From positions 1-41,192 of the forward strand of contig JAFRSO010000022.1 in assembly GCA_017427545.1 (NCBI GenBank): a stretch of DNA of 41,192 nt. The letters are read 5' to 3'. The notes under the pieces were generated by a model. That model was not told where the DNA came from, searched no databases, and saw nothing but the letters and a program-made list of their open reading frames with translations. The stretch's first letter is position 1; each line of letters starts with the position of its first letter. Both the position numbers and the translations under genes were made by a program. The DNA comes from Selenomonadaceae bacterium (GTDB lineage: Bacteria > Bacillota > Negativicutes > Selenomonadales > Selenomonadaceae). Positions 24,475 to 33,715 of this stretch are shown here, piece by piece.

Positions 24475-26028
24475 ATGGCAAAAAAATCCGGCGAAACCTT
24501 GGAGAGCATTAAGGCCAAGTTCAACAAGCAGGCGGTTGACGAACGCGTTCGCGGGGAAATTCCCTACACCACTCGTTGGCACAATCATTTTCACATTGAC
24601 GCGCCCCACTCTTTGATAAGCGACCCCAACGGTCTTTGCTGCTGCGACGGCACCTATCACATTTTCTGCCAGTGGAATCCCGTTCCCGAAAATCAGCAAT
24701 GGCATAAAAATAAATCGTGGATGCACACCGCGACGAAAGATTTCATCAATTACACCATGCCCGAACTCTCCCTCTGGCCGAGAGATGAACATGATAAAGA
24801 CGGTTGCCACAGCGGTTGCGGTTTCGTGGAAGACGGCAAAGTTCGCGTCTTTTACACCTGCAATGCCCGCGACGAAAATTACGTCCGCACCGTTGCTCAA
24901 CGTTTCGGCACCCTTCAAGAGGACGGCTCAATCAAGTTGGAAGAAATTCAACTTTACGGCAACCCCGAAGGTTACACCGCTCATTTCCGTGATCCCAATT
25001 TCTTCTATCGCAACGGCGTCCGCTATTTCGCAATGGCCGCGCAGCGCATGAGTGATCCCGCGAAATCTTCTCGTCCGACTAACGGCGCAGTCCTCATTTA
25101 TAAGGAAAAACCTGAGGGCGGCTGGGAACTTCTCGGCGAAGTCAAAACCGATTATTACGATTTCGGTTACATGTGGGAATGCCCCAACCTTTTGCAGTTT
25201 GAGGATATGGACGTGTTGATTGTCTGCCCGCAAGGCGTTCACCACGAAGAATTGAAATATCAAAATCACTGCCTCGCCGGCTATTTCATCGGGCATTTTT
25301 CCGTTGACAGCCTCGACATGATTCACGGTAAATTCCACGAACTCGACAAGGGTTTTGATTTTTATTCCCCGCAAGTCTTCGCAAATGAAGCCCGCCACAT
25401 CATGATTGGTTGGGTTGGTATGCCCGACCTCACCGACACAGTTGAATCCGCGCAAGACGGTTGGCTTTACTCGCTGACCATGCCGCGTGAACTCACGATT
25501 CATCAAGGCAAAGTCCGCAGTCAGCCCGTCGAAGAAATGAAAGCTCTCCGCAAAACTCGCACGGACGTTGACGTTTCCAACGCGCAAGGCACTATCGTAA
25601 AATTGCCGGAAGCTTCCGAATCCGAAATTACTCTTACGTTCGGTGAAGCTCGTCAAGCTGAAGTCGCTGTTAAATGGGGCGAAGAAAAATTCCTCATCAA
25701 ATACGACCGCAATAAACAACTTTTGATGCTTGACCGCGAAGGCATGAAACTCGGCGGCAAAGGCATTCGTCCGTTCAATGACGGCAAAAATACCGACGTC
25801 AATATAGGCACTCGCAAGTTTAAGCTCTTCACGAACCTTGAACTCAATTTCCGCCTCTTCGTCGACAAATCCGTTATCGAACTCTTCTTGCAGGACGGTG
25901 AGGAAGCTTGCAGCCTCCTCGTTTATCCGGTTGAGGACGTTGCACCCGTGCTCGAATTCTCCGCCGATAAACCCTTGCAGAGAGTTTCCGGAAAAGTTTG
26001 GGAGCTTGGTAAATTCACCTACAAATAA
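24475..26028 (+). CDS. Glycoside hydrolase family 32 (sucrose-6-phosphate hydrolase / beta-fructosidase)
   Basis: A 517-aa cytoplasmic enzyme without a signal peptide, expected to split sucrose-6-phosphate delivered by the PTS into glucose-6-phosphate and fructose. The three GH32 catalytic boxes are present: nucleophile Asp50 in SLISDPNG (family WMNDPNG), the transition-state-stabilising RDP at 172-174, and the acid/base Glu235 in WECPNL. A five-blade beta-propeller of about 340 aa is followed by the usual C-terminal beta-sandwich. AAGGAGG precedes ATG 24475. It ends at a strong terminator. No fructokinase or ScrR-type regulator is adjacent. Confidence 0.92.
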   Translation: MAKKSGETLESIKAKFNKQAVDERVRGEIPYTTRWHNHFHIDAPHSLISDPNGLCCCDGTYHIFCQWNPVPENQQWHKNKSWMHTATKDFINYTMPELSLWPRDEHDKDGCHSGCGFVEDGKVRVFYTCNARDENYVRTVAQRFGTLQEDGSIKLEEIQLYGNPEGYTAHFRDPNFFYRNGVRYFAMAAQRMSDPAKSSRPTNGAVLIYKEKPEGGWELLGEVKTDYYDFGYMWECPNLLQFEDMDVLIVCPQGVHHEELKYQNHCLAGYFIGHFSVDSLDMIHGKFHELDKGFDFYSPQVFANEARHIMIGWVGMPDLTDTVESAQDGWLYSLTMPRELTIHQGKVRSQPVEEMKALRKTRTDVDVSNAQGTIVKLPEASESEITLTFGEARQAEVAVKWGEEKFLIKYDRNKQLLMLDREGMKLGGKGIRPFNDGKNTDVNIGTRKFKLFTNLELNFRLFVDKSVIELFLQDGEEACSLLVYPVEDVAPVLEFSADKPLQRVSGKVWELGKFTYK

Positions 26029-26054
26029 AATTTGACTCGTAAAAAATTTTCTGC

Positions 26055-26090
26055 TCGCCTTGAAGATATTTTCAGGGCGAAATTTTTTTT
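26055..26090 (+). terminator. Intrinsic terminator after the GH32 gene
   Basis: TCGCCTTGAA (26055-26064) pairs fully with TTCAGGGCGA (26071-26080, one G-U) around loop GATATT. It is followed by eight T (26083-26090). Confidence 0.92.
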
Positions 26091-26091
26091 G

Positions 26092-26097
26092 TATAAT
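26092..26097 (+). promoter_or_regulatory. -10 element of the aminotransferase gene
   Basis: A perfect TATAAT begins 2 nt after the T-run of the preceding terminator and 29 nt before the TTG start. The -35 would lie inside the terminator hairpin and is not obvious. Confidence 0.5.
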
Positions 26098-26125
26098 GGC
26101 AGAAAAATTTTTGGAGGTTGAAACT

Positions 26126-27280
26126 TTGAAATTCGCAAAACGCATGAACAATTTCGGCGAAGGAGTTTTTGCAAGGCTCGCCGCAATGAAGCTTGAAAAA
26201 ATTTCGGCCGGTGAAGATGTAATAGATTTATCAATCGGCGCACCGAATATCCCGCCGCCCGCACATGTCATGAAAGTTTTGGCGGAAGAGGCTCTCAAGC
26301 CCGAAAATTACGTTTACGCCATAACCGACACTCGCGAACTGCTCAATGAGGCGGCTGATTGGTATCGTCGTCGCTACGGCGTGGAGATTGATCCTGCAAC
26401 GGAAGTTTGCTCACTTTGGGGATCGCAGGAAGGTTTATCGCACATTGCCTTGACTATCATTGATGACGGCGATTTGACTTTGGTGCCGGACCCATGCTAT
26501 CCGATTTTTGCTGACGGAGCAAAGTTGGCCGGCTCGAAAATTTTTTACATGCCGCAACTCCGCGATAATGATTACATAATTCAGCTTGAAAAAATTCCTG
26601 CCGACGTTGCCGCCCGCGCAAAATTTATGATTGTCTCCTACCCGAACAATCCGACAACTGCAGTTGCTCCCGCCGATTTTTATGAACGCCTGATTCACTT
26701 CGCGAAACGCAATGATATTATCGTCCTGCACGACAACGCCTATAGCGAACTGATTTTTGACGGCTCGCAAGGTTTCAGTTTCCTCAGCTTCAAGGGGGCT
26801 AAAGATGTCGGCGTCGAATTTAATTCCCTGTCGAAAACTTACGGCTTCGCGGGCGCACGTGTCGGATTTTGCATAGGCAATCGCGATGTCGTCAAGCACG
26901 TCAAACTTCTCAAGAGCAATATCGATTACGGGATTTTCTTGCCGATTCAAAAGGCGGCTGTTGCGGCATTACGCAGCCCGAAAGAAATTATCGACAAAAC
27001 CCGCGCAGCTTATATCGAACGGCGCGATGCATTGGTTGACGGCTTGAATGCGGCGGGCTGGTCAATGGATAAACCGCGGGCGACAATGTTTGTTTGGGCA
27101 CCCGTACCTAAAAATTTCGGCTCGTCGGAAGAATTCGTCAAAACTCTGCTGGAAAAATTTAATGTCCTCGTGACGCCCGGCAACGCTTTCGGGCCGAACG
27201 GTGAAGGCTTCGTCCGTATGGCTCTCGTGCAGACTGTCGACACGCTGAAAAAAGTTTCCGCAAGAATTCAACTCCGCTGA
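26126..27280 (+). CDS. Class I/II PLP aminotransferase (LL-diaminopimelate/aspartate aminotransferase-like)
   Basis: A 384-aa fold-type I aminotransferase. It shows SIGAPNIPPPAHV near the N-terminus (substrate region), SQEGLSHIAL in the PLP-phosphate loop, and SYPNNPTTA. HDNAYSELIFDG carries the PLP ring Asp/Tyr. SLSKTYGFAGARVGF holds the Schiff-base Lys and phosphate Arg. FVRMALV near the end has the carboxylate-binding Arg. It resembles the group often annotated as LL-diaminopimelate or aspartate aminotransferase; substrate is not certain. The start is TTG 26126 with GGAGG 8 nt upstream; the in-frame ATG 26060 lies before the promoter. Its end overlaps the convergent RM gene by 13 nt. Confidence 0.85.
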   Translation: MKFAKRMNNFGEGVFARLAAMKLEKISAGEDVIDLSIGAPNIPPPAHVMKVLAEEALKPENYVYAITDTRELLNEAADWYRRRYGVEIDPATEVCSLWGSQEGLSHIALTIIDDGDLTLVPDPCYPIFADGAKLAGSKIFYMPQLRDNDYIIQLEKIPADVAARAKFMIVSYPNNPTTAVAPADFYERLIHFAKRNDIIVLHDNAYSELIFDGSQGFSFLSFKGAKDVGVEFNSLSKTYGFAGARVGFCIGNRDVVKHVKLLKSNIDYGIFLPIQKAAVAALRSPKEIIDKTRAAYIERRDALVDGLNAAGWSMDKPRATMFVWAPVPKNFGSSEEFVKTLLEKFNVLVTPGNAFGPNGEGFVRMALVQTVDTLKKVSARIQLR

Positions 27281-30200
27281 TAATATATCGCCTCCCCGTC
27301 GAGATAATCCAAATATTTCCGATATTGCGCCGCCATCAAATTTTTCACATACGCCGCCATGTACTCAAAATCGGGCAAGCCGTCTTCAGTCACGGGCAAC
27401 ATCAAACGTTCATTCTTGAGCCGCGTATCACTCCGCTTGTAATTGAAATTGTATTTGCCGCGAACTTTATCAGCTACTGTCGTTATGAACATGCCGACGA
27501 ACTCGTTCAGAAAATCCGCGTAGCCGCAAGTTATATCGCTCGTTGCAATGAAATCTTCGCGCTTGTAAACCGAATAGCCAACCGAACCTTCACCATTTCT
27601 GATGAACGCAATGCAGTTGCCGCGCTGAATTAAATTTTTTTCGGGGCGCACGAACGTTAAGACTGCGTTGTTACGATTTGTCGCGCCCAAATATGAAATG
27701 CCGCTTGCGTCCTGCTCAAGATGATTCAAACCCTTAGCCTTGCCCGTCTCCAATCTGAACAGTTCACCGATAATAAACGACCGCCAAATTTTTTCATTGA
27801 GCGGCGGAACTTTTGCGGCGTCAAGCTCTTGCACAAATTCCCGATAACCTTGCAAGATTTTATTCTCGATGGCGCGGACGTAATTTTCCATGTACTCAAA
27901 ATCGGGCAAGCCGTCTTCAGTCACCGGCAGGAAAAATTTTGATTTAACCATTCGTATCGGTCGCCATTTTCTTGCGTATGCAAAACAAACGCTTTGCTTC
28001 TCAATGCAAGCAATTAAAAACATCGCGATTGATTCGTTGAGCGGATAATTTTTCAAGTACAGAGGATTTATATCATGACTGCAAGTGAATTGGGACGGCT
28101 GATAAAAAGCATGTCCGACAGAGCCGTTGTTAGTCACGGCGATAGCGTTGCCTTCAAAAAGTTTTCTGTCAATCGTTTCATTTTTACCGTAGCCGATTTT
28201 CGAGGCATTTGCAATTTCGTCATAAGTATAAAATTCTGTTACGCCGTTATTATTTTCGGTCGCTCCCAAAAAAGGAATTGTCCCTGCTCCTGAAGAGGTC
28301 GGCTTTTTGTTGTAAAAACCTTTTTCAATGCGGAAAATATCACTGATTAAAAATTCTGCCCAACGTTTTGAATTGAGCGGCGGCGGCGATTCAGTCAGCG
28401 GCAAGAGTTTTTTTTTGCGCGGGAAAAGATAATCGCGGCCGTGAGCAATCATATTGAATTCAAACGTCAGATAGTCGGCAACGGTGTTACTCAAATCGTC
28501 GTCAACGGGCAATTCGTCGTTGTAGTAGTAAAAAGAGTGCAGCCACTCATCGCCCGCCTCAATCGTCGTCTCAACCATGAACTTCGACGGAGCGTCTTTA
28601 ATCTTGCCGCGCCAACAATCAAGCAAGTAAAATTTTTTATCTTTAGCGCGTTCAGTCTCGACAAGTCCGACATGCATTTTGACTTCGAAGCCGTCGTCCT
28701 CAAAGTTGATGAACTTGACGAGCTTATTTTTGGGATGAGGTTCGCCCGCCGTGAAAATCGCAATGCAAGGAACAGTTCCGACGCCGTAAAAAGTATTTTT
28801 GTTGAGGCTGATGACGCCCTCCAACGTGTGATTGCGGAGAATGTCGCCCTTGATGATTTTGTCGTCGCGAGTTTTGCCAATCATAGCTGAAACGGGAACG
28901 ATAACTGCAACGCGTCCGCCGTGAGTGATTGATTCGAGCAGGTGCAATACGAAACGCAATTCAGTGAGATGTTTAGTTTCGGGTTTATCACCTTGAGCAT
29001 ATGGCGGATTCATGAAACCGACAGTGTAGCCGTTGAGCTGAAGTTTGCCGGCGTCATGAGCGAAGAAATCACCGCAAGTTAAATTACTCTTGCCGTCGCC
29101 GCGCAGAATCATATTGGTCGTCGCAGTAGAAAACATATTCGGGCGGAGTTCAATGCCGTGCAGTTGATCTTGCTTGATATGCTTGCGCTGATAATCGTCG
29201 GCGGTTTGATTAAGCATGTGATTCATTGCGGAGATAAGAAAGCCGCCCGTCCCGCAGCATGGATCAAATACAACGTCATCGGGCTTGAGGTCGACGAGTT
29301 CACAGAAAAGTTCGGTGATGTGACGCGGCGTGAGTACAACTCCCAAACTTTGACCATTGCCGCCGCTGTAGCTGATAAATTCGCCGTAAAACCTGCCGAG
29401 ATAATCTTCCGCCGAATTGTTTACAACCGCATCAAAAATTTTACCGGCAATAAACTCCGTGAAGAATTTCAGCGGCGTTTTGTTGAGTTTGTGATTGACG
29501 GTGTTTAGCGCGGGAAGATTTTTAATTATGCGGAACTGGTCAAGCACTTGATCGCGTTTGACTTCGGGGCGGACATTGGCGCGTTTAAGATGAGCCTCGA
29601 CGAGTTCAAAAATTTTTGCGCCGTCAGTTTTAATTTTGTCGCCGATCAACTGATTCAAATCGAAACCGTAACGAGATTCCGCCAGTGCCAAAAGAATTCC
29701 CGAAACTACAAGGGGTTTATCTTCTTCGCCGAGTTGAGCATAACTGCGCAAATATTCATGCAACGTTTCAGCTTGGCGAATAATTTTTCTAAGCTCTAAT
29801 TCTTCGGACGGAGTTTCCTTCAAGACCATGCGTCGATAATAGGCGTCGATATTTTCCGCCGTGAAATTTTTAAACGTGTCGACGGACGGCAATTCGGTAA
29901 TATTTTTGTCGCCGTCAATAAAAATCGGCTGAATGATATGATGTTTCCTGTCGCCGACATTCCCGAAAGCAAAAACTTTTTTATAGCGCGAGCCGTCGAT
30001 AATTTTGTTGGCGTAGAAAAGTGCGCCGTTGAGTGCAAAATTTTTCGTGGCGTCGACGGATTGAGAAATTTCGTTGCCGTCACGCATGACGAGTTTCAAG
30101 CGGTCGGATTTATCTTCCATGACCAAAACAAAATCCTCGACAAGTGCAATGTGATCGGGATAGCCGCGCTCACCGGTTTGATTTTTCGACGCCGTACCCA

Positions 30201-30306
30201 ATGCCCCGTCAAGTTCGATATTATGACTGCTCTGCGTGTCGGAAAAAATTTCGACGGCCTCCAAACGATTTTGAATGTAATTTGTAAAATCTCCCTCAAG
30301 TCTCAT
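27268..30306 (-). CDS. Single-chain restriction-modification-specificity enzyme (type IIG/IIB-like)
   Basis: A 1012-aa protein. Residues 1-150 hold a PD-(D/E)xK-type nuclease motif: Pro50-Asp51, then Glu64-x-Lys66. A helical region leads to an N6-adenine methyltransferase domain with FDPCCGTGGFL (SAM motif) and FMNPPYAQGD (catalytic NPPY). The C-terminal third has two type I HsdS-like target recognition domains, each opening PPLNxKxW and closing with the same GLPDFEYM motif. This cleavage-methylation-specificity order is that of AloI/CjeI-type enzymes, which recognise bipartite sites and may cut on both sides. The start ATG 30306 follows GGGAGG; an upstream in-frame start would precede it. 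No separate hsdR or hsdS gene exists. Confidence 0.88.
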   Translation of the reverse strand: MRLEGDFTNYIQNRLEAVEIFSDTQSSHNIELDGALGTASKNQTGERGYPDHIALVEDFVLVMEDKSDRLKLVMRDGNEISQSVDATKNFALNGALFYANKIIDGSRYKKVFAFGNVGDRKHHIIQPIFIDGDKNITELPSVDTFKNFTAENIDAYYRRMVLKETPSEELELRKIIRQAETLHEYLRSYAQLGEEDKPLVVSGILLALAESRYGFDLNQLIGDKIKTDGAKIFELVEAHLKRANVRPEVKRDQVLDQFRIIKNLPALNTVNHKLNKTPLKFFTEFIAGKIFDAVVNNSAEDYLGRFYGEFISYSGGNGQSLGVVLTPRHITELFCELVDLKPDDVVFDPCCGTGGFLISAMNHMLNQTADDYQRKHIKQDQLHGIELRPNMFSTATTNMILRGDGKSNLTCGDFFAHDAGKLQLNGYTVGFMNPPYAQGDKPETKHLTELRFVLHLLESITHGGRVAVIVPVSAMIGKTRDDKIIKGDILRNHTLEGVISLNKNTFYGVGTVPCIAIFTAGEPHPKNKLVKFINFEDDGFEVKMHVGLVETERAKDKKFYLLDCWRGKIKDAPSKFMVETTIEAGDEWLHSFYYYNDELPVDDDLSNTVADYLTFEFNMIAHGRDYLFPRKKKLLPLTESPPPLNSKRWAEFLISDIFRIEKGFYNKKPTSSGAGTIPFLGATENNNGVTEFYTYDEIANASKIGYGKNETIDRKLFEGNAIAVTNNGSVGHAFYQPSQFTCSHDINPLYLKNYPLNESIAMFLIACIEKQSVCFAYARKWRPIRMVKSKFFLPVTEDGLPDFEYMENYVRAIENKILQGYREFVQELDAAKVPPLNEKIWRSFIIGELFRLETGKAKGLNHLEQDASGISYLGATNRNNAVLTFVRPEKNLIQRGNCIAFIRNGEGSVGYSVYKREDFIATSDITCGYADFLNEFVGMFITTVADKVRGKYNFNYKRSDTRLKNERLMLPVTEDGLPDFEYMAAYVKNLMAAQYRKYLDYLDGEAIYYQRS
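27357..27393. repeat. Direct repeat copy 1 inside the specificity region
   Basis: A 37-nt stretch identical to 27888-27924, encoding the GLPDFEYM motif that ends the second target recognition domain. Identical DNA at both domain ends provides a recombination site. Confidence 0.9.
27888..27924. repeat. Direct repeat copy 2 inside the specificity region
   Basis: Identical to 27357-27393. It encodes the GLPDFEYM motif that ends the first target recognition domain. Recombination between the copies would delete the second recognition domain in frame. Confidence 0.9.
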
Positions 30307-30325
30307 AATCTCAACCTCCCGCGCA

Positions 30326-30331
30326 ATTATA
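30326..30331 (-). promoter_or_regulatory. -10 element of the RM gene
   Basis: On the minus strand TATAAT lies 19 nt upstream of ATG 30306, just past the T-run of the ABC-operon terminator. No good -35 is visible because that position falls in the hairpin. Confidence 0.45.
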
Positions 30332-30333
30332 TC

Positions 30334-30373
30334 AAAAAAAATCCCCGTCGATGATGACGGGGAAAAATTTTTT
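30334..30373 (-). terminator. Intrinsic terminator of the ABC importer operon
   Basis: CCCCGTC (30343-30349) pairs with GACGGGG (30356-30362), with A/T runs on both sides. Read on the minus strand it ends the ABC operon immediately after its last stop codon. Confidence 0.92.
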
Positions 30374-31319
30374 ACAGCGGGAAATGACACGCCACAAAAT
30401 GATTCGGCTCAACCTCGCGGAAGTCAGGCTTTTTCTGTTGACAAAGTTCTTGGCAATACTCGCAACGATTTTGGAACGGGCAGCCGCTCGGAATATTCAG
30501 CGGGCTTGGAATGTCGCCGGGCAAAATTCCGATGTACTGATTTTTTTCTTGGTCGGTGGAGAAAACCGCCTTCAAAAGTGCTCGCGTGTAAGGGTGGCGG
30601 GCACCGTCGAGTTTATCGCCGTCGAGTTTTTCCATCATATTGCCCAAATACATGACGGCAACTCGGTGACTGAACAGACTGACCAAAGCCATATCATGGC
30701 AAATGAAAATATACGTTATGCCTTTCTCGCGCTGAAGTTTGACCAGCAACTTGATAATCGTGTCTTGAACCGAAACGTCAAGGGCACTGCTAGCCTCGTC
30801 GCAGGCAATAATTTCCGGCTCAAGTGCAAGTGCGCGGGCAATGGCGACGCGTTGACGCTGACCGCCACTCATGTTGTTGGGATAGCGGTCGACAAAATCC
30901 GCGGGCAAATCAACCTGCGTCAAAAGTTCGCGCGCCTTGGAATCGACTTCGCCCTTTGAAATCAAATCGAAATTTATCAGCGGCTCACAGACAATATCGC
31001 GGACTTTCATTTTGGGATTGAACGCGGCGGTCGGGTCTTGAAAAACCATTTGAATATGACGATAATTTTGCCGCTTAGCCTCGCCGGTAAGTTGCGTGAT
31101 GTCCTCGCCGTGAAAAATAATTTTGCCCGAAGTCGGCTTCTGCATATTCATAATCGCCTTGAGCAGAGTAGTTTTGCCGCAACCGCTCTCCCCGACGACA
31201 GCAACAGTTTCACCCTTGCGAACGTTGAAAGTTATATCGTCGCACGCCGTTAAAAATCTTCCGCCACTCACGGGAAATTTTTTCGTGACGTGTTCGACGC
31301 TCAAAATCACTTCAGACAT
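30372..31319 (-). CDS. Oligopeptide/nickel-type ABC importer ATP-binding protein (OppF/DppF-like)
   Basis: A 315-aa ATPase subunit. Walker A is GESGCGKTT at 43-51; Q-loop FQDP, signature MSGGQRQR, Walker B ACDEASSALD and the H-loop CHDM follow. The C-terminal oligopeptide/dipeptide ABC domain with GCPFQNRCEYC is present. ATG 31319 follows GGAGG and overlaps the end of the OppD-like gene by 8 nt. It is the last of five genes behind the cobalamin riboswitch and pairs with the OppD-like subunit to power the importer. Confidence 0.93.
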   Translation of the reverse strand: MSEVILSVEHVTKKFPVSGGRFLTACDDITFNVRKGETVAVVGESGCGKTTLLKAIMNMQKPTSGKIIFHGEDITQLTGEAKRQNYRHIQMVFQDPTAAFNPKMKVRDIVCEPLINFDLISKGEVDSKARELLTQVDLPADFVDRYPNNMSGGQRQRVAIARALALEPEIIACDEASSALDVSVQDTIIKLLVKLQREKGITYIFICHDMALVSLFSHRVAVMYLGNMMEKLDGDKLDGARHPYTRALLKAVFSTDQEKNQYIGILPGDIPSPLNIPSGCPFQNRCEYCQELCQQKKPDFREVEPNHFVACHFPL

Positions 31320-32103
31320 AACGCCGTCCTCCAATTTCCGGAACACTCGCCAACAAATTTTTCGTGTAGTCGGCTTGCGGGCGATTGATAACGTCATCAG
31401 TCTTGCCATATTCGACGACGCGGCCGCCGCTCATAACCATCAAATTATCTGCCAGATATGACGCGACGCCGATATTATGCGTGACGATTATCATTGCCGC
31501 ACCCGAACCGCGCGTTATGAACATCAATTCCCCGACGATTTGCGCTTGAGTTGTCACGTCCAAAGCTGAAGTCGGCTCGTCCGCCAGCAAAAGTTTCGGC
31601 TGAAATGTTATCGCCATTGCTATTCCGACGCGTTGACGCATACCGCCCGAAAGCTCAAACGTGTACGAGTTTAAAATATTTTCGGGATTCGGCAAGTTCA
31701 TCAGCTCCAACTTTTCAACCGCCATATCCCACGCCGCACGCTTATCAAGGTCGCTGTGCACTTGAATATATTCGACGAACTGCTTGCCGATTGTGTGAAC
31801 GGGATTCATCATGTTGCCGCTGTCCTGAAATATCATCGAAATATTTTTTCCGCGAAGACTGCGCCAGCCTCCCGCGTCAAGCTCCAAAAGATTTTTCCCG
31901 TCGAAAGTCATTGAACCGTTCGAGACGTGTCCTCCGCCCGGCAACACATTCAAAATCGCGCGGATAACTGTAGTCTTACCGCTGCCACTCTCCCCGACTA
32001 TCGCTAAAATTTCTCCGTCGTCCAAATCAAAGCTCACGCCCTCAATCGTCGGCTTAGGATTTTTGCCGTAACTCACCGCCAAATTTTTTACGTCAAGCAA
32101 CAT
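31312..32103 (-). CDS. Oligopeptide/nickel-type ABC importer ATP-binding protein (OppD/DppD-like)
   Basis: A 263-aa ATPase subunit with Walker A GESGSGKTT at 37-45. The FQDSGNMMNPVHTIGKQF segment is typical of DppD/NikD. Signature LSGGMRQR, Walker B LADEPTSALD and THNIG follow. It lacks the long C-terminal oligopeptide domain of OppD, so it is closer in size to NikD (about 254 aa) than to OppD (about 335 aa). That agrees with a metal or metallophore substrate, without proving it. Confidence 0.93.
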   Translation of the reverse strand: MLLDVKNLAVSYGKNPKPTIEGVSFDLDDGEILAIVGESGSGKTTVIRAILNVLPGGGHVSNGSMTFDGKNLLELDAGGWRSLRGKNISMIFQDSGNMMNPVHTIGKQFVEYIQVHSDLDKRAAWDMAVEKLELMNLPNPENILNSYTFELSGGMRQRVGIAMAITFQPKLLLADEPTSALDVTTQAQIVGELMFITRGSGAAMIIVTHNIGVASYLADNLMVMSGGRVVEYGKTDDVINRPQADYTKNLLASVPEIGGRRYV

Positions 32104-32112
32104 GGTATCAGC

Positions 32113-33696
32113 TCATTTCGCGGGACGAATCAACTTCGTAATCCAATAATAATCGGAAGGATACATAACAACGCCGTCAACATATTTTGCGTTGATGATA
32201 TTGGTTTGAGGATAGCCGAAGAATAATGACGCGCCGTCGTCAAGCAAAATCTGTTGCAGGTCGATGATAAGTTGGCGGCGTTTATCTTTATCGAACTCCA
32301 TAGAAAGTTCGTTGAGTTTAGCGTCGTAGGCAGGATTGCTGTAGCCGGAGCCGTTTTGAGGATTGGAGCCGTCAGCGTTCGTCTTCCAATACCACGTCAA
32401 GAAAATTTCGGGATCGCCGGTATTGGCGGTGGTGATGTTGGAGATAAGCAAATCGTATTCGCCCTTAATGCCCATGCCGTCAATCAAATTGTAGTCGACG
32501 GTGTTAATCTTGATGTCAAAGCCGAGTTTCTTGAGGTCGGATTGAACAGCTTCGGCATAAAGCGGAAGTTCGGCGCGGGAATTGTAAACTACAAAATCCA
32601 ATTCGAGTTTACGGCCGTCCTTTTCACGAATGCCATCACCGTCAGAATCTTTCCAGCCCGCCTCGTCCAAAAGTTTTGCAGCGCGTTCAGGATTGTAAAC
32701 GTTGGGATCTTTGAGTTGATCGAAGCCGTAATCAAGTGAGGGCGGTACGGGAGCTTTGCCGGGGATAAAAGTTTTCTTCAGCAAAACGTCATTGTAAGTT
32801 TCACGGTCGCAACCGCAAATCAACGCTGCGCGGACTTTCGGGTCGCTCAAGATATGGTCGGGCTTCTGATTCAAACGAGCCAATACGACGCGCAAGCTTG
32901 CAATCTCGTCAATGTGGAATTTGTCGTTGCCCTTGAAAATGTCAATGTCGCCCGCCGCAATGTTGACGGCAATATCAACGTCACCGGACTGCAACGCCAT
33001 AGCGCGGGTATTCGGGTCGTCAATCGAAGGAATTTCAACAGTCTGATAGGGAACTTCGCCATCCCAATAATTTTCGTTGCGTTTCATGACGGCGCGTTCC
33101 TTGACGAAACTTTCAACCATGTAAGGGCCGGTGCAAATGGGGCCTTCCTTGCTGAAATCGCGAGCAGGTTCGGCGGTCGTGTCGACGATAATAAACAGCG
33201 GGTCGGCAAGGTAGCCGGGCATACCTGGCAGAGGATTTTTCGTTTGGATAATCAAATTTTGTCCGTCCGCAGTAATCGATTCATACTCAAAGAAAGTTGC
33301 GGCGCGAGTGTTCTTTGCAAAGGCGCGTTCGATAGAATTTTTTACGGCCTCGGCAGTGAGGGGCGTGCCGTTGGAAAATTTCACGTTGTCGCGGATTTTG
33401 AACGTCCACGTCAAGTGATCGTCGCTGACCTGCCAACTTTCAGCAAGCCACGGTTGAATATTCATCTTCTCATCAAACTTGGTTAAACATTCGCCCAAAC
33501 CGTAACGCATGACAACCCAGCCGAAATAATTTTGCGTCGGTTCGAGAGTGTCGGCAAAATTCGTGACACCGACTTTGAGGACGTTGGGATCGCCGCCGCT
33601 TGATGAGGAGCCTCCGCCGTCACCTCCGCCACAACCCGTCACCAACAATGCTCCCGCGCAGAGAACACTTGCCAAAATTTTCTTCCACTTAAACAT
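32113..33696 (-). CDS. Solute-binding lipoprotein, family 5 (peptide/nickel type)
   Basis: A 527-aa exported lipoprotein. The signal peptide ends in a lipobox with Cys22 (LLVTGC), followed by a Gly/Ser-rich tether. The body has the SBP_bac_5 signatures: IQPWLAESWQVSDDHLTWTF, FSNGTPLTAEAVKNSIERA and YNPERAAKLLDEAGW. It is the substrate-capturing part of the importer encoded around it, between the permeases and ATPases. Specificity cannot be read directly; NikA, DppA and heme- or metallophore-binding proteins all share this fold. The cobalamin riboswitch upstream points to cobalt, nickel or a corrinoid-linked substrate. Confidence 0.92.
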   Translation of the reverse strand: MFKWKKILASVLCAGALLVTGCGGGDGGGSSSSGGDPNVLKVGVTNFADTLEPTQNYFGWVVMRYGLGECLTKFDEKMNIQPWLAESWQVSDDHLTWTFKIRDNVKFSNGTPLTAEAVKNSIERAFAKNTRAATFFEYESITADGQNLIIQTKNPLPGMPGYLADPLFIIVDTTAEPARDFSKEGPICTGPYMVESFVKERAVMKRNENYWDGEVPYQTVEIPSIDDPNTRAMALQSGDVDIAVNIAAGDIDIFKGNDKFHIDEIASLRVVLARLNQKPDHILSDPKVRAALICGCDRETYNDVLLKKTFIPGKAPVPPSLDYGFDQLKDPNVYNPERAAKLLDEAGWKDSDGDGIREKDGRKLELDFVVYNSRAELPLYAEAVQSDLKKLGFDIKINTVDYNLIDGMGIKGEYDLLISNITTANTGDPEIFLTWYWKTNADGSNPQNGSGYSNPAYDAKLNELSMEFDKDKRRQLIIDLQQILLDDGASLFFGYPQTNIINAKYVDGVVMYPSDYYWITKLIRPAK

Positions 33697-33715
33697 TACA
33701 TAACCACTCCTTAAA

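Noticed and set aside
24928..26298. A 456-codon open frame on the minus strand across the GH32 gene
   Set aside because: Shadow of the GH32 and aminotransferase genes. It crosses a terminator and a promoter and its translation has no recognisable domain.
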